Source of the DNA: Clarkia xantiana subsp. parviflora
Lineage: Eukaryota; Streptophyta; Magnoliopsida; Myrtales; Onagraceae
NCBI GenBank assembly: GCA_036873135.1
Contig: JAPTYO010000008.1
Coordinates: forward strand, 34,730,819-34,794,818
Length of the DNA: 64,000 bases
Direction of reading: 5' to 3'
Below, piece by piece: positions 1 through 10,987 of the stretch. A program made the position numbers and the translations under genes. The notes below the pieces were generated by a model. That model saw only the letters and a program-made list of their open reading frames with translations, was not told the DNA's origin and did no database searches. Every line of letters starts with the position of its first letter. The first letter of the stretch is position 1.

Positions 1-484
1 TTGGTGTCGAAATTTAAAATGAAATTGACCATCTCAGGTTTCGTTTTTTTTGAAATTTGATGTATTCGCGCATCTTTTCCTCTCCTTTCAAACATTTTTA
101 TCGACCCATTCAGCCACTCATAATACATCACTCTTTACTTTTTATAAAATCGCCAAATTTCTCCTAAAACTTGAACATCCGAAAGAAAAGGTTTTCAGCA
201 GAGTGTTGTGTAGTGCTTTTCAGCGACAATAGTGCGAGATTTACTTGCGTAGATGTGGCCACCTTCTTAGGTGACCGTCCCGGCAAGGTGACGAGAAGGG
301 AGCGTGCATGAGAGCTCCTATTTGACAGTCGGTTTCGTCGGGATTAGCTTCTCTATAGCAATCACACCGAGACACTAAATTTCAACAAAAATGAAACCTT
401 GGACTGTCCATTTTAACATTTTAAACTTCAGACACCAAAATCGAACATGGAGCAAACTTCAGACATTTATATGCTCTTAACCCT
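1..484. other. Unassigned sequence left of the truncated copia element
   Basis: No gene is recognised here. Short open frames have no family signature. The copia reading frame only becomes recognisable from about 485, so the junction near 480-490 is taken as the left break of that element. The segment could be intron of the UBP14-like gene or another decayed element. Confidence 0.4.
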
Positions 485-1091
485 CTATCAAATATATCTT
501 TCTCGGATACTCTAGATTGCATAAAGGATACCGATGTTTTTGTCCGGTCGAGTCATCTACTGAATTGGAGATGTTGCCCCTTTCCGTCATTCTTCCGACA
601 TCGTTTAAAGTACCGAATTCATCTTTAACTACTCCTGTTGAATTAGAGGTTTCGCCTTCGATTCTATCCCAACCACCTCTTCTTCAGTATCAACGTCGAC
701 GGAAACAAACTACATTTGTAGATCACTCCACAATGACTACTCCAATTGAGCCCTCCACAGGGCCTCCTCCAAATGAGTCATCCACTGAATCTCCTAATTC
801 TCTCCCACTCAGTCGTCTACACCTACTACGGATCAACCTGAGCTTCTAGATGATTTGCATATTGCCCTTCGAAAGAGCTCTAGATCGACTCGTAACCCTG
901 ATCCTATCTATAACTTATTGAGCTTTCACCGGCTTTCTCCATCATACTTCGCATTTGTTTTGGCCTTATCCACTGTTACCATTCCCAAAACTGTTCGAGA
1001 AGCACTTGCTCACCCTGGATGGAAGCAAGCCATGATTGATGAGATGCAAGCCTTGGAACAAAGTGACACGTAGGATTTGGTTCCTCCCCAC

Positions 1092-1500
1092 TGATGCAGC
1101 GTGATGGGGATAGATGGGACAAAGACTCGTTGATTCGAAAGGGAATGCCGAGAATTTAATGGGATAGAGGCGCAAGAACTCGTTGATTCAGAAGAATTCC
1201 GAGGAATTGACGCAGGGTAGAGGAAAACTTCAGTTTTTTTCATATATCAATAATCTGAATGTAAATGAGGGCTAATATAGCTTAAATATTGAAAAAAAAA
1301 ATCCTAATCCTAGGTCAAAAACCGAAATTGCTAACAGACCTAACAAAAACCGATAAAACTGCAATTCTGACCTTCTAAATGAAGGAATTTGACCGAAAAA
1401 CGTCAAACACCATAGTTTACTATGGGTTTAACTCAGATCGTCGTTTCTGCATGAAATGATGTACTCGCACACCAAAATCCGACACTTCAAGATCTCCCAC
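1092..1500 (-). repeat. TRIM-like terminal repeat (3' LTR in element orientation)
   Basis: Begins TGATGCAGCGTG and ends near AAGATCTCCCAC. It matches 1887-2325 almost throughout but lacks about 30 bp present in that copy (around 2150-2180). Confidence 0.75.
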
Positions 1501-1556
1501 ATCATTCTCTCCGCGGAAGAGAAGATTCGCCTTCGAATCTTGCATAACGAAGGCCA

Positions 1557-1856
1557 CTAACAACAAGCAGGAAGAACACAGTTAACTACAGCAGCATAAT
1601 TTTTTTCACGCGGTGGTTTGGGTGCCGACATTAGGGTCGATTTGCCTTGTGGCTTATACCACAATTCGGAGGTCAAGAGGTCTTCGAAGTCGCTCTTGGC
1701 GGTTGGGGAAAGGATGAATCCAGGATCATGGATGATGGAGTGATGGTCGATCATCGTTGTGACGTCATCATCGTCAATGTACTCATCATAAATTGGATTA
1801 TCAAGAACAGTAGCAGTCCTGGTACGATCGGGTGCTAACCAATCAAGGAACCGCAT
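1557..1856 (-). CDS. Small hypothetical ORF inside the TRIM-like element
   Basis: A 99-codon frame starts at an ATG just after the primer site and fills most of the internal region. It has an acidic stretch (EYIDDDDV) and no retroviral signature, so it is neither Gag nor pol as far as can be seen. TRIM elements normally lack coding capacity, so this may be a captured piece of a host gene or a chance frame. I do not recognise the protein. Confidence 0.35.
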   Translation of the reverse strand: MRFLDWLAPDRTRTATVLDNPIYDEYIDDDDVTTMIDHHSIIHDPGFILSPTAKSDFEDLLTSELWYKPQGKSTLMSAPKPPREKNYAAVVNCVLPACC

Positions 1857-1886
1857 CACGCAGGATCTTCGGCTCTGATAACAATC

Positions 1887-2325
1887 TGATGCAGCGTGAT
1901 GGGGATAGATAGGACAAAGACTCGTTGATTCGAAAGGGAATGCCGAGAATTTGATGGGATAGAGGCGCAAGAACTCGTTGATTCAGTAGAATGCCGAGGA
2001 ATTGACGCAGGGTAGAGTAAAACCTCAGATTTTTTCATATATCAATAATCTGAATGTAAATGACGGCTAACATAGCTTAAATATTGAAAAGAAAAACACT
2101 AATCCTAGGTCAAAAAGCTGAAATTGCTAACAGACCCTAAAAAAAATCGATAAATTACAAAAAAGACCCGAATAAACATAAAACTGCAATTTCGACCCTC
2201 TAAACGAAGGAATTTGGCCGAAAAACGTCAATCCCCATAGTTTACTATGGATCTTGCTCAAATATCTGTTTCTGCATGAAATAATGTACTCGCACACCAA
2301 AATCCGACATTTTAAGATCTCCCAC
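1887..2325 (-). repeat. TRIM-like terminal repeat (5' LTR in element orientation)
   Basis: Partner of 1092-1500. Its inner edge abuts the primer-binding-like site at 1871-1884. Its outer edge abuts copia RT codons that resume at TGGAGAAG. Confidence 0.75.
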
Positions 2326-2549
2326 TGGAGAAGTATTGTTGGTTGTAGATGGGTGTTCGCTATCAAGGTAGTAGTTGATGGTCAGATTGACCGCCTTAAA
2401 GACCGTCTTGTGGCCAAGGGCTACACTCAAATTTATGGTCTAGATTATGGGAATACATTCTTTCCAGTAGCGAAGATTCTTTCTGTGCGGCTATTTCTTC
2501 CTATTGCAGCTATCAAACATTGGCCGTTGTATCAATTGGATATTAAGAA

Positions 2550-2964
2550 GGGTTAAGGGTTTTTTTGGTACCACATGATTGCAAAAATTACACAGTTCAT
2601 ATCATTAGTATTTTTTTGTACCGAATTGGTACCATATGTTTCCAAACCTTACTGTTTTGGTACTTACGTTACCATTCCGTCAAAACGGCCGTTAAATGGC
2701 AGGTGCCATGCACGTGAGCAGCCCAAAACTTTCAATTTTTTTACAATTTAGTCCATCTAATGCATCCCTAACTTTTATTTTGTTCAATTTAGTCCTAAAA
2801 TTTCAAACCGAACTGTTTTCCCAAATTAACCTGACGGAATGGTAACGTAAGTACCAAAACAGTAGGGTTTGGAAACATATGGTACTAATTCGGTACAAAA
2901 AAATACTAATGGTATGAACAGTGTAATTTGTGCAAACATGAGGAACCAAAAGGACCCTTAACCC
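2550..2964 (+). mobile_element. Mutator-type MITE with 9-bp target duplication
   Basis: A 415-bp non-coding element whose ends are long inverted repeats of about 135-145 bp starting GGGTTAAGGGT and ending ACCCTTAACCC. The 9-bp TATTAAGAA is found at 2541-2549 and again at 2965-2973. Deleting the element plus one duplication restores the copia frame across LDIK-NAFLHG. Length, TIRs and 9-bp duplication place it with non-autonomous Mutator-like elements. It contains no gene. Confidence 0.92.
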
Positions 2965-4173
2965 TATTAAGAATGCGTTTCTTCATGGAGAGCTTGAAGA
3001 AAATAATTATATGGAGCAACCACCAGGGTTTGTTGCTCAGGGGGAGTCAGGTCTGGTTTGTAGGCTACGTCGCTCCTTGTATGGACTCAAGCAGTCACCA
3101 CGAGCCTGGTTTGGAAAATTCAGCTCTGTTGTTCAAGAATTTGGGATGTCCCCAAGCGAAGCTGATCATTCGGTTTTCTATTCACATTCTTCTTGTGGTC
3201 TATGCGTCTATTTGATAGTTTATGTTGATGATATTATCATTACCGGGAGCGATCATGAGAAAATTAATCAATTGAAGAGACACTTATTTAGTCGCTTCCG
3301 GACGAAGGATTTAGGGAATCTTAAATACTTTCTTGGGATTGAAGTAGCTCAATCAACAACTGATGTTTGCATCTCTCGAAGGAAGTATGCACTAGATATT
3401 CTGGAAGAAGCGTGCATGTTGAATTGTAGGCCCGTTGATAGCCCTATGGATCCGAAGAGTAAACTTTTTTCAAATCAGGGGGAGTAATATGATGACCCAG
3501 AGAGATATATAAGGTTAGTGGGTAAATTGGTCTATCTCACCATCATTAGACCAGACATCTCATTTGCGGTAGGTGTGGTTAGTCACTTTATGCAATCTCC
3601 ATGTATTCAACACCGGCAGGCTGTAACCCGGATACTCCGGTACATCAAGAAGTCACCAGGTCAAGGATTGATTTACAGAGATAGAGGACACACTGAAGTG
3701 ATGGGATATACTAATGCTGATTGGGCAGGTTGTCCAATAGACAGAAGATCCACAACAGGTAATTGTGTCTTTGTTGGGGAAACCTAATCTCGTCGAAAAG
3801 TAAGAAACGAGATGTGGTTGCTCGCTTGAGTGCTGAAGCTGAGTACAGAGCCATGGCACTTGGCACGTGTGAGCTCCTATGGGTTAAACAGCTTCTACAA
3901 GAGTTAAGAATTGGAGATGATAAACCAATGAAACTTTGTTGTGATAATGAAGCAGCTCTCCACATAGCATCAGATCCGGTTTTTCATGAGCGAACAAAAC
4001 ATATAGAAGTTGATTGTCACTTTGTTCGAGAGAAGATCGTCTCTAAGGCAATTGCAACTGAGTTTGTTAATTCTGGTGGTCAACTCGCTGATATTCTCAT
4101 AAAAGTTCTTGGTGGCTCTCGTGGACAGTATATTTGTGTCAAGCTAGGTGCACATGACCTATATGCTCCAGCT

Positions 4174-4260
4174 TGAGGGGGCGTGTGAGATATATTCTCT
4201 ATTATAGTGGAGCCACACATCTATATATATCCTCATTCCTATTAATGAGATTCAAGGAGA
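4174..4260 (+). repeat. Copia polypurine tract and start of 3' LTR
   Basis: GAGGGGGCG directly after the pol stop is the plus-strand primer tract; the LTR then starts at TGTGAGATAT (4184). The LTR end was not located because its 5' partner is missing. Confidence 0.6.
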
Positions 4261-4519
4261 ACAATTGTAAGTGAACCAAACCTAGCAAATAATAGTAAAA
4301 AAAAATACAAGGTCTGCTACCTCTTTGCAATTAACCAAAAGTCAACACAGTTCTAGCAATCACAAGAGAAAAACGGGAAACAGTAGAATACTGACACCCA
4401 ACTGATTAAGATCGAAGGTATGAGGCAAAAAGTTAATTTTTTAGTAACAAAGCCTGAAACCGGAAGCCTTCCTAAAACAAAGGCAAAGATGACAGAAAGG
4501 CTAGAAAAAGGGCATTTAC

Positions 4520-7500
4520 CTGTTGCCTCATTGTTGAAAATTCAGGATGGCTGGCAGCAATTACTGTTTTGAACATCCGAGGCGGTATACCTTCCTGTTT
4601 CTGGAATGATCAAGGAGAAGACAGAGTCAAGTTTATAGGAATAAAAAAATTAGCAGAACTGGAAATGAAAGAAACATCAACAAACTAAGTTCCTGTATAC
4701 ACTGAAAATGCAAACACAAACAAGCTCGACGACAAATTTTTTTGATAGTACTACAAAATATTTTTATTTATCCTATAGGGTTGCATGTGAAAGACAAGGA
4801 AAATACAATTGCTTAAAAGATGAAAAAAGGAGATGGAAGAAAAGACGGAGGAAGACATGTATGTGACAGATCAAAGAACAACTAAGTCAAGAATTATATA
4901 ACAAATCATACTGGGAGGAGCCAAAAAATTACTAAATTTACTGTATCAGCCGGCCAAGTACTACACTAGATCAAATAGCTTTAGCTAGAGACATCTTGCA
5001 ATAAAACGATTAGCTAAAGTGCTTACACTGTCCGCTGCATTGGCATTATCACCTCCCTATATAACAACAGAAAGGTAAGTATGAGGATCATAAATCAAGA
5101 CCAGAATCTCAAAGGGTAGCATCTTATTTATTCATACCTTCGAAGGAATAGAATACTTCCCAGACAGCAAACCATGTCCAAGCTTTGTTCTGTAAAACAA
5201 AGCAAACATATGAAGTAAGCAAGAGGTACAAAAGGCTAAAGAATACTTGTCGACCAGATGGATCTCTATCCATGTGAGTTTCTAATTGACGCACACAAGC
5301 ATCAAGAATAGTACTTTAGGAATTCGTAGGTTGATGGAGTGAACCGATAAAAAGTTTGTTCGTAACTTTCAATAAGCAGTAGCAACCAAAACCGAATATG
5401 GACAAGGACTGACAATTTGAACAATAATGGCATTCAACAAGTGTTCACTTACAACTGCATATTGAGATCAACTGTGGGATCAGCAGGAGCCATCTCGAAA
5501 GCCGTTTTCAAAGTTCGGTTTTTGTAGTACCTATTACCATAAAGTGACAACATCCTTTCAAACCGTATTACCTACTTAATTGAACCAAATGAAAATCAAA
5601 ACCAAGACAGATTTCTGACCGTGAACAGAAGGACTGAGTTGAGAAGACGACTTGCATTGTTGCCGCCAAGTAGCAACTGAAAAAGATAAAATAAGATGCC
5701 ACAAACGGAATTAAGTCAGAATTATCTCAGAAGAAGAACTGCTTACCTGTTACCAAGATTGACAAGTCCAGTGTAACCAGGACCAAATACTGGCTCAAGT
5801 TCCTGTCCACTTTCTTGGATCCGATTCCAGTCAAAGTTTGTATTCTGGTCAAGTTCCCTCTCAGCAGTTGTCATTTCCGTCTACGATAAAGAAGTGAGGT
5901 AAGATCAACTAACTTTATATGTAAAAGGTAACAATACCATCAACTCTAACAGTTTAAAAAGGCAGGGCAGATAAAGATGATAGCACATAATTACAGTTCA
6001 AGTAAATAACTGACCTTCTGCAATGAAGAAAAATCAATGCCAAAAAAGGCCAAGTGTTGAGCAAGAAGTGGATCCATAACACCCTCATCTTCCGCGTATG
6101 AGTAAACGTCTGAGCTGCCACAATAAAGTTAATTAATCACAACATTCAAAATAACATTAAGGATTTGAGGCTATGCAAGATCTAATGTGTGCTAAATTGG
6201 TTTCCAGAATAACAGTACTACAATTTATGTCCGAATGATGATAAATTAAGAGAAGGAAGTGATACAGGATAAACCATCAAAATGAAATGCTAGAGCTGCT
6301 ACTGAGTCATTCTTTTGAATCCTACAGGTGACCTAATACAGAATATCTTTCTAGCACTGATCCTGCAACCAATCCCTTGGGAATAACATATAGTGTGGCT
6401 TATATATTGCTGGGGTGACCATACTAGCAAAGCATTCAATAACAATATTGTTGAAACAACGATTAAATCAGGCATTCACCTATCACCTTATTTTAGGACA
6501 GTTGGTCAAGTGTAAGTCTAAACTTTCACATGGTATCAGACCGTGCAGGTTCGAGTCTCCGCAGCAAGTCAAACCCTCATCATGTTTGACATCTGGTCTG
6601 GCATACAGAACCCAAAAAGTTTCACGTGATGAGCTTTCAAAAAATGTATAAGCCCACACGTGAGAAGTTTGCCATCTGGTCCGGCAAAGAAAAAAAAAAA
6701 AAGTTTTCACGTGAAGGCTTAAGGACAGTTGATCAAGTGGTTAGTCTAAAGTATCACAAATGAGCTATTAGAATAGTCACTACGCCAAGGCTTCCATTAG
6801 CATTGCTGCCATACTTATTACTTAAGGTCCATATCAAGGATGTCACTAGTGCATACTGTCGTATAGAACCATGAAATTGCCTCGTCAATATACAGAATCA
6901 CCTTAGTTTGATAACATATTGCCATAATATTTATCATGGCACTATTTTTTAAAAAAATTTATCTGACAAATTCTAACTTCTTTAAGCAGCTTCTAAACAA
7001 TATTTACAAGTTGAACTCTCTATAAGAGGAAATTAATTTTACTTACTTAATGTCATCAGAGTAATGTGTTGTGACTCGTAAACAGCAGAATGAAAACTAT
7101 AGGGAAGAAAAACCATTTTACTTGAACAGAGATGACTTCACCTGCTGCTTCCAGATCAGCAGTTATCGTCCCAAGCTTGACAGCAAGGGGGTAACCAGTC
7201 TCATTATAGTGTTCAACGGCATGATTGTTGCCTCCAGTGCCATCCCAATTTTTCCGTCCGCAGAGAATCATTCCATCCGATAAATTGAGCCAAAGATTGT
7301 CAGTTTTGTCACACTTAGCACATTTCCAACCAGATGGAGGAACAATTACACCATTGTCTAACTGCTGCAAATTTATGGCATATGGACTAACTTGCTTCTT
7401 ATCTGCGACCCATGCGGAAATTTGTTCCTTACGTTCAGCGCCTTCAGCCATCATTATTGCATCAACAGCTAATCTCACCTGCATTGTTTAACAAGGAAAT

Positions 7501-8803
7501 ATCCTGAGGCACCCTGTCAAGTAATTCAGGTTTTCTGAACTCAGTGTACAATGAAGCTGAAGAACAAATCAAAGTAAAAAAAAAAAAAACACCTTCTCTG
7601 GAAGCTCCACTGAAGGAAAAGGGAGAGTAACATGCTCTGGTAACACAACAATATTGTAATTTTCTTCATATTCAACCTCACTGTTGTCGAAACCCCCAGC
7701 AATGCCTACATGTTCAAAATGTCAGATCATCCACCCATATTACAAATGTCAGAACATCCAGCCATATTATCATAGAAGTAGCTGCAATATGGCCTAGTTT
7801 GCAGCAATAGATACTTAAACTAATTAGAGATGTCAATACTATGCAGCAGATTTGTCAGTTAATAAAATAGAGATTGTTAGTCCAGGGGACCAGATGTGAA
7901 AGAAAAAAATACTTAACAGTGGGAGCTCAAGAATATGTCAGATATTGCACAGGTAGGAAAGAGTTACCAATTGCCAAAAGAGTAGGTTTCTTCAACGGTC
8001 TATCTTCAGGGACCAACTTCTTTGTCTGCTTTATATGCAAATACACGGGATTTCCAGTCTTCTCATAGTTCCATATCACACATTCTTTCCCAAAGGCAAG
8101 GAATGTGTTCATGTCCACATACAAACCGCCTTCTGACCTCTGTACATCCATGCAGTGATACATCAACACCAAAGTATATAGTTGGTTCAAACCGTCACAA
8201 AGTAATTAGATAAAAGTGAAGGTGCATAAAGAAAGAAATACATTCTCAAACTTCAGATCCCAAGTTGATACAACCTGTCTACTATTTAGACACCCGAAAA
8301 AAGGAGCACGTTCACTGGTGAAGCTACGGAAGGATAACAAATGGCCATGGGAAAGTAAATATTAGCTCCCAACCATGACAGGTTTTCCCAACGTTCTAAT
8401 GGGAAAAAAAACACGATGAGCTATTCGCAATGTCACCTGTTTTCTCCAACTTCTAAGTTTATACTACCAAAGGATCACAGTTGTTCTTGCAGAAGGTAAC
8501 TTTCAATTGAAAATCTAACTTCGCCTAAAACCAAGAATTGCAATGGTATAGCTACCAAAAAAACTACTACAGAAACGAGTAAAGCAGCAGCTTTTAGACA
8601 ACAACGGTCAACGGCCACATTCAAACATGAACAAAGGAAGGAGAAAAGCATGCAATGGAATGGAACAGTTATAGAAGGAATAATTGGAGAAATACCGGAG
8701 TGTCAAAGGAAACGCAGCATTCATGCTTGTAAATGCGATTGGTTGGTTCTGGGATACGAACCCGAGCGAGGTTGGACCGAAGGAGGTCCATGGGAGTTGT
8801 CAT
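4520..8803 (-). CDS. UBP14: UBP14-type ubiquitin-specific protease, N-terminal half (11 exons)
   Basis: Exons read 8803-8696, 8139-7968, 7705-7593, 7478-7142, 6109-6015, 5880-5747, 5676-5620, 5530-5453, 5189-5138, 5056-5027 and 4600-4520. All join in frame across GT-AG borders and give 419 codons without a stop. The family disassembles free ubiquitin chains in the cytosol (USP5/isopeptidase T type). Exon 4 holds the UBP zinc finger (GWKCAKCDKTDNLWLNL, then CGRKNWDGTGGNNHAVEH). Exons 6-7 hold the cysteine box (NLGNSCYLAATMQ) with the catalytic Cys. The MDLLRSN start (ATG at 8791) matches the family start; an in-frame ATG lies 12 bp upstream at 8803. The family protein is about 800 residues, so the UBA domains and His box are missing. 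The next exon should lie below 4519, where the copia element begins. The gene may continue left of the window across an intron holding the copia, or it may be truncated. Confidence 0.93.
6489..6760 (+). mobile_element. Possible tRNA-derived SINE in UBP14 intron 4
   Basis: A tRNA-like head with a box-B sequence (GGTTCGAGTCT, about 6548) and an A-box-like TGGTCAAGTG is followed by an A-rich tract near 6690-6702. A second head copy (GGACAGTTGATCAAGTGG) starts near 6723, where the A-box is closer to consensus. It looks like two SINE fragments in tandem. No target duplication was identified. Confidence 0.35.
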
Positions 8804-8983
8804 CTGTGGAGTAAATCAGTACGAGAAGGTCTACAATCGAAGTAGACAGTGGAGCGAGAGAAGAAGACGGTACTTTCCCCTAAAATCAACCGGTGCAAGG
8901 ATGCTGCTTCTTTGCGTGACGAAGGAGAGCAGAAGGTAATAGGAGATTCGGCTTCCACTTCTATGCGACTTTAAATCGAATTG

Positions 8984-8986
<3 letters not shown>
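8804..8986 (-). other. UBP14 upstream region / 5' UTR
   Basis: Sequence immediately 5' of the UBP14 start codon. No TATA box or transcription start could be placed with confidence. Only about 180 bp separate the start codon from an inserted poly(A) retroposon end, so the promoter probably lies within or beyond that insertion. Confidence 0.4.
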
Positions 8987-9023
<37 letters not shown>

Positions 9024-9660
9024 CGAGCCGGTTTTATTGAAAAAGTAAACTATTACAATCTACTAAAAGACCGTAACCGCTTCGGAGGTTTTGGTTAACG
9101 TTTCATACCCGAACAAGTAGAGCAGATACGGCTTAAATAACTGAGGCAAGGAAAAAAAAACATTCGATACAAAATTAAAACTAGAAGTACAAAAACTAAA
9201 ACAGCGAATCGGCTTATTGACTAAGGGTATGAGCAATGAGGATGGTCAAGTACACCTGTAATTCTTCGACTCTTGTATTCACTAGGTGGCCACCAACCTG
9301 GCATTAGTTGAAAGGTTGTGAATACTTGTACGGATGCCCTGAATGAGTATTCCTATGTGGAAACTGGGCAATTGGAGAATGACAGTTGACCTAGGATACA
9401 GCGCGGCACTTTAATTTTTAATAGGTTGATTAGACATGAGGAATCAACGTTCCGCGGGCGCTATAACACTCATAACAGATGAGTAGTACGATGCCCGTCT
9501 TATCTGTCGGTCGCACGGTAAACCTCTTATGAACTATTCGGAACAACATATTAATAGGCACCCTCCCATTTCGACGAGTGGGAGCTGTAAGCATTTGAAT
9601 TATGGGCCGCCGTGATTGGGAGCCCATTAATTAAGTCCATGTACCTAAGAAATTAGGTAA
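8987..9660 (-). mobile_element. Poly(A)-tailed retroposon 3' end (LINE or processed copy), extent uncertain
   Basis: On the minus strand an AATAAA signal (TTCAATAAAACCGG) lies about 15 bp before a 35-bp poly(A), which is the T run at 8987-9021. That is the signature of a retroposed 3' end. No LINE reverse transcriptase or recognisable gene was seen in the 640 bp upstream, and the 5' limit was not found. Confidence 0.45.
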
Positions 9661-10192
9661 TGTCATATTAGGGATTTTGGGCTAGGCCTAAAATCTCAAT
9701 TGACATGGGAGGCCCAATTTTGGGCCTCCCTAATAGCATGGCCGGCCGAAATAATGAGGGGTAAATTGGACTTTTGTCTACTTTATTCCTCTTATAAATA
9801 GGGAGTCCTAGGAGGCTTTCATAACACTAATGTTATTCCTCTCTTCCTAAGTGGTGAGACTAAAAGAAAACCATCCTCCCTAAATATAAGCTAGTTCAAC
9901 CGAAACTACCAGAGAAAAAGGAGGTGTCAAATTGCGTCGAGCAATTTACTCCAGGAGATCCATCCTGCGAAGAATCGACTGAGGCTTTGCTGTGAAGCAT
10001 AATCCGCGTAGGGCTTATCTAACAGGAACCTTTACCGGAACCCTCTGGCGGATCGAGAACTCCTCTCAGCGGTCATGGGCTACACGAAACATTATAGGTA
10101 TGTGCACCTCATTCCGTTGCGTATTAGTTACCATGCACATATCTAGGGTTTTGTTTCTGTATCATTAATCCCTAAATCCTACATCAGGTCTC
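9661..10192 (+). repeat. Candidate solo LTR
   Basis: Starts TGTCATATTAGGGATTT and ends AATCCCTAAATCCTACATCA, so the ends are roughly inverted. It contains TATAAATAGGGAG at 9793, a good promoter TATA. No primer site follows and no clear target duplication flanks it. It could instead be promoter sequence of an unrelated element. Confidence 0.3.
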
Positions 10193-10987
10193 TGTTAAAA
10201 GCTAACGATGCACCGCTTTTTGAGACAACGACGAATGGGTTTTTAAAATGCCTTGACGGTTATTCTCATAATTTTTTTTTAATTTGTTATTTTGTTATTT
10301 GAAATCTGTGAGCTGGTTACTTAGGTAAACAATTCCATTTTAGCAGCTCTCTTAGTAAAATTAAGGGTTAATTCCCAAAAAACCATGTGGTTTGCAATTG
10401 TTTTTAGAAATAGCCAAACTTTTTAATTTTATCCAAAAAAAACCACATGACTTTACAGGAGTTTTTAATTAAGCCTATATATAAAAAAAATATAAAAAAA
10501 AATAAAAAAAACTAAGCTCCACCGTTAGATTTGTCTATCATCGGTATAATGCTCCAGATTAATTACAATACCCTAATTACACTTCTCACTTCTCAGTAAA
10601 AAGATAGATGAAGTTAAACTGAATCGGTGGTGCTCGCTCTAAGGCGCTTAAACACGCTTAGAAGACTTGAAGCCAAAGAATTCTACCTCTGAAGGAATCA
10701 ACATCTAATCTCTTATTTGGAATCGTTAATTCACTGAATCTCCGATCAATTCAACCTTCGATGTCATAGATATTAATTCGACACAATTGCTCAAGAATTT
10801 TCGATAGAAAGAAGACGATCTCAGTCTGAGATTGGGGATTATAGTTTTATCTACGAGCCTGGTAGATAATCGCCAATAGCAGTGGCCTACTGTGAGTTCT
10901 AATAACAAGTTAATCTCATACTCATCGTTGAAGGGGTTAAATTTGATTGTTATAGAATTTTGACGTATTTTGTTAATATATTGTAGG

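Larger units (their letters stand above)
1092..2325 (-). mobile_element. TRIM-like LTR element inserted in the copia reverse transcriptase
   Basis: Two direct repeats (1092-1500 and 1887-2325) flank about 386 bp. On the minus strand the 1887-2325 copy is followed at once by a TTATCAGAGCC-type primer site, resembling the plant initiator-Met primer site TGGTATCAGAGC, so the element reads right to left. The short internal region without pol fits a terminal-repeat retrotransposon in miniature. CCCAC stands at both outer edges, a possible 5-bp target duplication; the exact ends are ambiguous because the left repeat is also followed by CCCAC. The pre-insertion RT codons rejoin across the site. Confidence 0.75.
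485..4176 (+). pseudogene. Copia pol fragment: integrase tail, reverse transcriptase, RNase H
   Basis: In order: a GYSRLHKGYRCFCP integrase-tail motif (about 500-550); a proline/serine linker; the start of the RT domain (HPGWKQAMIDEMQAL, 1011-1060); after the TRIM, GCRWVFAIKV and the VAKGYTQ region (2340-2540); after the MITE, the catalytic YVDD box (YVDDIIITG, about 3220); then RNase H with NADWAG (about 3715) and LSAEAEYRA (about 3825). Inactivating changes are a frameshift near 815-850, TAG in place of a Trp codon at about 1071, a stop at 3485-3487 and a frame break at 3785. The enzyme would copy RNA into DNA and degrade the template; this copy cannot make it. The order integrase before RT is the copia order. 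Confidence 0.9.
485..4260 (+). mobile_element. Ty1/copia retrotransposon, 5'-truncated, carrying two nested insertions
   Basis: Only the end of the integrase region, the reverse transcriptase, the RNase H and the start of a 3' LTR remain; the 5' LTR, gag, protease and integrase core are absent. A TRIM-like element (1092-2325) and a Mutator-type MITE (2550-2964) interrupt the reverse transcriptase, and removing both rejoins one RT frame. The 3' boundary near 4260 is approximate because the LTR cannot be compared with a partner. The element lies antisense to the UBP14-like gene, probably in the intron after its exon 11. Confidence 0.85.

Noticed and set aside
6540..6570. Functional tRNA gene
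   Set aside because: Only the internal promoter boxes resemble a tRNA; no cloverleaf can be drawn and an A-rich tail follows, so a SINE is more likely.
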